Positions 61,088 to 64,000 of a stretch of DNA of 64,000 bases are shown one piece after another. Origin of the DNA: Symsagittifera roscoffensis (taxonomy: Eukaryota > Xenacoelomorpha > Acoela > Convolutidae). Numbering within the stretch: position 1 is the first letter of the stretch; each line of letters begins with the position of its first letter. Both the position numbers and the translations under genes were made by a program. Under the pieces are notes generated by a model. That model did no database searches and was not told the origin of the DNA. It worked only from the letters and a program-made list of their open reading frames with translations. The stretch spans positions 34,622,052-34,686,051 of the forward strand of contig NC_087062.1 in NCBI RefSeq assembly GCF_963678635.1, read 5' to 3'.

Positions 61088-64000
61088 ATGCTTCTTGGTA
61101 GACGCAAGCGTAATTGCAATTGAAACATTAGATACTTCGCATGATCAAACCGAAAAAAAAAACAGAGCAAATCAATTCGTTGGTGATCCGATTAAGATAA
61201 AATTTACAACTCTCGGTATAGGAAAACGTGTCCAAATCTTTTGCTTCTAATAATTTACGGTATAAGAAGGTGCGAGTTTTCTTAAGCAGAAAATCTCCCT
61301 GGCAGAACAGATTGCGAATGCCGCTTGCGTACTTGGCACAAAAAGTGACAATCAACTTTCGACGAAACATTTTATTTGTAACACAATATATATTAGACAA
61401 GGAACTTAGCGGTGCACACTAGAAAAAAAAATTAGCGGGGCAGTTAAAACCTGCCACGGTGTGTCAAAATTTCAATATTTGCAAATTTAAAACTCAAACA
61501 TAAAATTAACTGTTTGTTTTTTGCTTGATTATAAATCATCATTATACATTCTCCACTTTCTAAAAGGTCGCAAAACTCCTTTTCTGGTTGCTTAAGGTGG
61601 AATCGATATACTATTAGCCAAACTCTATTTGCATGAGAGAACAAATAAATTCATTCTCACGGTTTTCTGCAATAGCGAATATTAAAAAAAAACGTTTTTA
61701 GAAAAGGTATTCTAGTACATAATGATCATCAATTGAAAGAGAAACTTTTCGCAAACGTAAAATATTTCACATCCAAAATAGCAAAAAAAGTACAAAAAAT
61801 TTTTTCAGAACCAATTTAAGTGGGAATCAAGCATAGTGTCGTACGGCAAACTATCTTGGAAATTATTAAAGCTCACATATATCAGGTCTTAGTGCTGTGC
61901 AAGGATACTAACTAGTGTCTTTGTCAAAAAATATTCCCTTTACACACTGCCTCTGAATTTTGAATAACATTTGTTAATATATATCAAATACAAGAAATTC
62001 AGCGTTCTTTTTAACCAGAAAAACATATATTCCGATTTTATAATGCTTCTTGGTAGACGCAAGCGTAATTGCAATTGAAACATTAGATACTTCGCATGAT
62101 CAAACCAAACAAAAAAACCACAGCAAATCAAATCGTTGATGATCCGATTAAGATAAAATTTATAACTCTCGGTATAGAAAAACGTGTCCAAATCTTTTGC
62201 TTCTCCTAATAATTTACGGTATAAGAAGGTGCGAGTTTTCTTAAGCAGAGAATCTCCCTGGCAGAACAGATTGCGAATGCCGCTTGCGTACTTGGCACAA
62301 AAAGCGACAAATCAACTTTCGACGAAACATTTTATTTGTAACACAATATATATTACAGAGGAACTTAGCGGTGCACACTAGAAAAAAACTTAGCGGGGCA
62401 GTTAAAACCTGCCACGGTGTGTCAAAATTTCAATATTTGCAAGTTTAAAACTCAAACATAAAATTAACTGTTTGTTTTTTGCTTGATTATAAATCATCAT
62501 TATACATTCTCCACTTTCTAAAAGGTCGCAAAACTCCTTTTCTGGTTGCTTAAGGTGGAATCGATATACTATTAGCCAAACTCTATTTGCATGAGAGAAC
62601 AAATAAATTCATTCTCACGGTTTTCTGCAATAGCGAATATTAAAAAAAACGTTTTTAGAAAAGGTATTCTAGTACATAATGATCATCAATTGAAAGAGAA
62701 ACTTTTCGCAAACGTAAAATATTTCACATCCAAAATAGCAAAAAAAGTACAAAAAATTTTTTCAGAACCAATTTAAGTGGGAATCAAGCATAGTGTCGTA
62801 CGGCAAACTATCTTGGAAATTATTAAAGCTCACATAAATCAGGTCTTAGTGCTGTGCAAGGATACTAACTAGTGTCTTTGTCAAAAAATATTCCCTTTAC
62901 ACACTGCCTCTGAATTTTGAATAACATTTGTTAATATATATCAAATACAAGAAATTCAGCGTTCATTTTAACCAGAAAAACATATATTCCGATTTTATAA
63001 TGCTTCTTGGTAGACGCAAGCGTAATTGCAATTGAAACATTAGATACTTCGCATGATCAAACCAAACAAAAAAACCACAGCAAATCAAATCGTTGGTGAT
63101 CCGATTAAGATAAAATTTATAACTCTCGGTATAGAAAAACATGTCCAAATCTTTTGCTTCTCCTAATAATTTACGGTATAAGAAGGTGCGAGTTTTTTTA
63201 AGCAGAGAATCTCCCTGGCAATCAGATTGCGAATGCCGCTTGCGTACTTGGCACAAAAAGTGACAATCAACTTTCGACGAAACATTTTATTTGTAACACA
63301 ATATATATTAGACAAGGAACTTAGCGGTGCACACTAGAAAAAAAACTTAGCGGGGCAGTTAAAACCTGCCACGGTGTGTCAAAATTTCAATATTCGCAAG
63401 TTTAAAACTCAAACATAAAATTAACTGCTTGTTTTTTGCTTGATTATAAATCATCATTATACATTCTCCACTTTCTAAAAGGTCGCAAAACTCCTTTTCT
63501 GGTTGCTTAAGGTGGAATCGATATACTATTAGCCAAACTCTATTTGCATGAGAGAACAAATAAATTCATTCTCACCGTTTTCTGCAATAGCGAATATTAA
63601 AAAAAAAAAACGTTTTTAGAAAAGGTATTCTAGTACATAATGATCGTCAATTGAAAGAGAAACTTTTCGCAAACGTAAAATATTTCACATCCAAAATAGC
63701 AAAAAAGTACAAAAAAAAATTTCAGAACCAATTTAAGTGGGAATCAAGCATAGTGTCGTACGGCAAACTATCTTGGAAATTATTAAAGCTCACATAAATC
63801 AGGTCTTAGTGCTGTGCAAGGATACTAACTATTGTCTTTGTCAAAAAAATATTCCCTTTACACACTGCCTCTGAACTTTGAATAACATTTGTTAATATCT
63901 ATCAAATACAAGAAAATCAGCGCTTCATTTAGTAGACGCAAGCGTAATTGCAATTGAAATATTAGGTACTTCGCAGGATCAAACCGAACAAAAAAATCGC
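61088..64000. repeat. Satellite array, right block, running off the window
   Basis: The anchor recurs at 61091, 62046 and 63003 (periods 955 and 957). The next unit has lost about 50 bases around the anchor (63925-63935). These three units share variants absent from the left block (for example AGTGTCTTTGTCAAAAAATAT and GGTGGAATCGATATACTATT), so the two sides of the LINE belong to different local subfamilies. Confidence 0.9.

Noticed and set aside
51376-64000. Possible CRISPR-like array of repeats and spacers
   Set aside because: Units are nearly 1 kb, repeated over their whole length, in a eukaryotic genome; there are no short repeats with unique spacers.

Overview
The window is nuclear DNA from an animal, most likely an AT-rich, repeat-rich invertebrate. 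The evidence is spliced genes with GT/AG introns and phase-consistent exons, metazoan-type NF-YB and SLC35B1 genes, abundant non-LTR retrotransposons (two with 2A-like peptides), tRNA-derived SINE-like repeats and long satellite arrays. I cannot name the species. No prokaryotic gene structure is present, and one 200-base run of N (28124-28323) marks an assembly gap.

Region by region. (1) 218-10704, plus strand: a three-exon gene whose phases join perfectly into a predicted 1162-residue protein. It has a NERD nuclease-like domain fused to a superfamily 1 helicase-like ATPase and a long C-terminal region I do not recognise. Its 6.4 kb second intron is packed with palindromic and tandem repeats, including a 1.28 kb element with 22 bp inverted ends. 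(2) 10.8-18.4 kb: no gene seen; SINE-like copies, a tRNA-Glu-like pseudogene, a small inverted-repeat element and a C-rich minisatellite. (3) 23228-18490, minus: NF-YB in four exons, with a 1.24 kb foldback element in its third intron. (4) 28852-28324, minus: N-terminal part of SLC35B1, cut by the gap. (5) 45030-29421, minus: four phase-compatible exons of an unidentified S/Q/N/T-rich protein of at least 904 residues. Its first visible intron carries a decayed LINE in the opposite orientation. (6) 45.5-51.3 kb: a nest of non-LTR retrotransposons, in which a 5'-truncated RT-RNase H copy has inserted into the zinc finger of a related element and left an 11 bp target duplication. (7) 51.4-64.0 kb: an array of about 0.92-0.96 kb satellite units, broken by one intact-looking 3.78 kb LINE (57312-61087) with an 11 bp target duplication.

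The three minus-strand genes lie in the same orientation but have unrelated products (possible chromatin or transcription cofactor, ER nucleotide transporter, CCAAT-box factor), so no shared pathway is implied. The most unusual coding object is the NERD-helicase gene; the most informative repeat structures are the nested LINE, the intact LINE inside the satellite, and several families with long inverted repeats.
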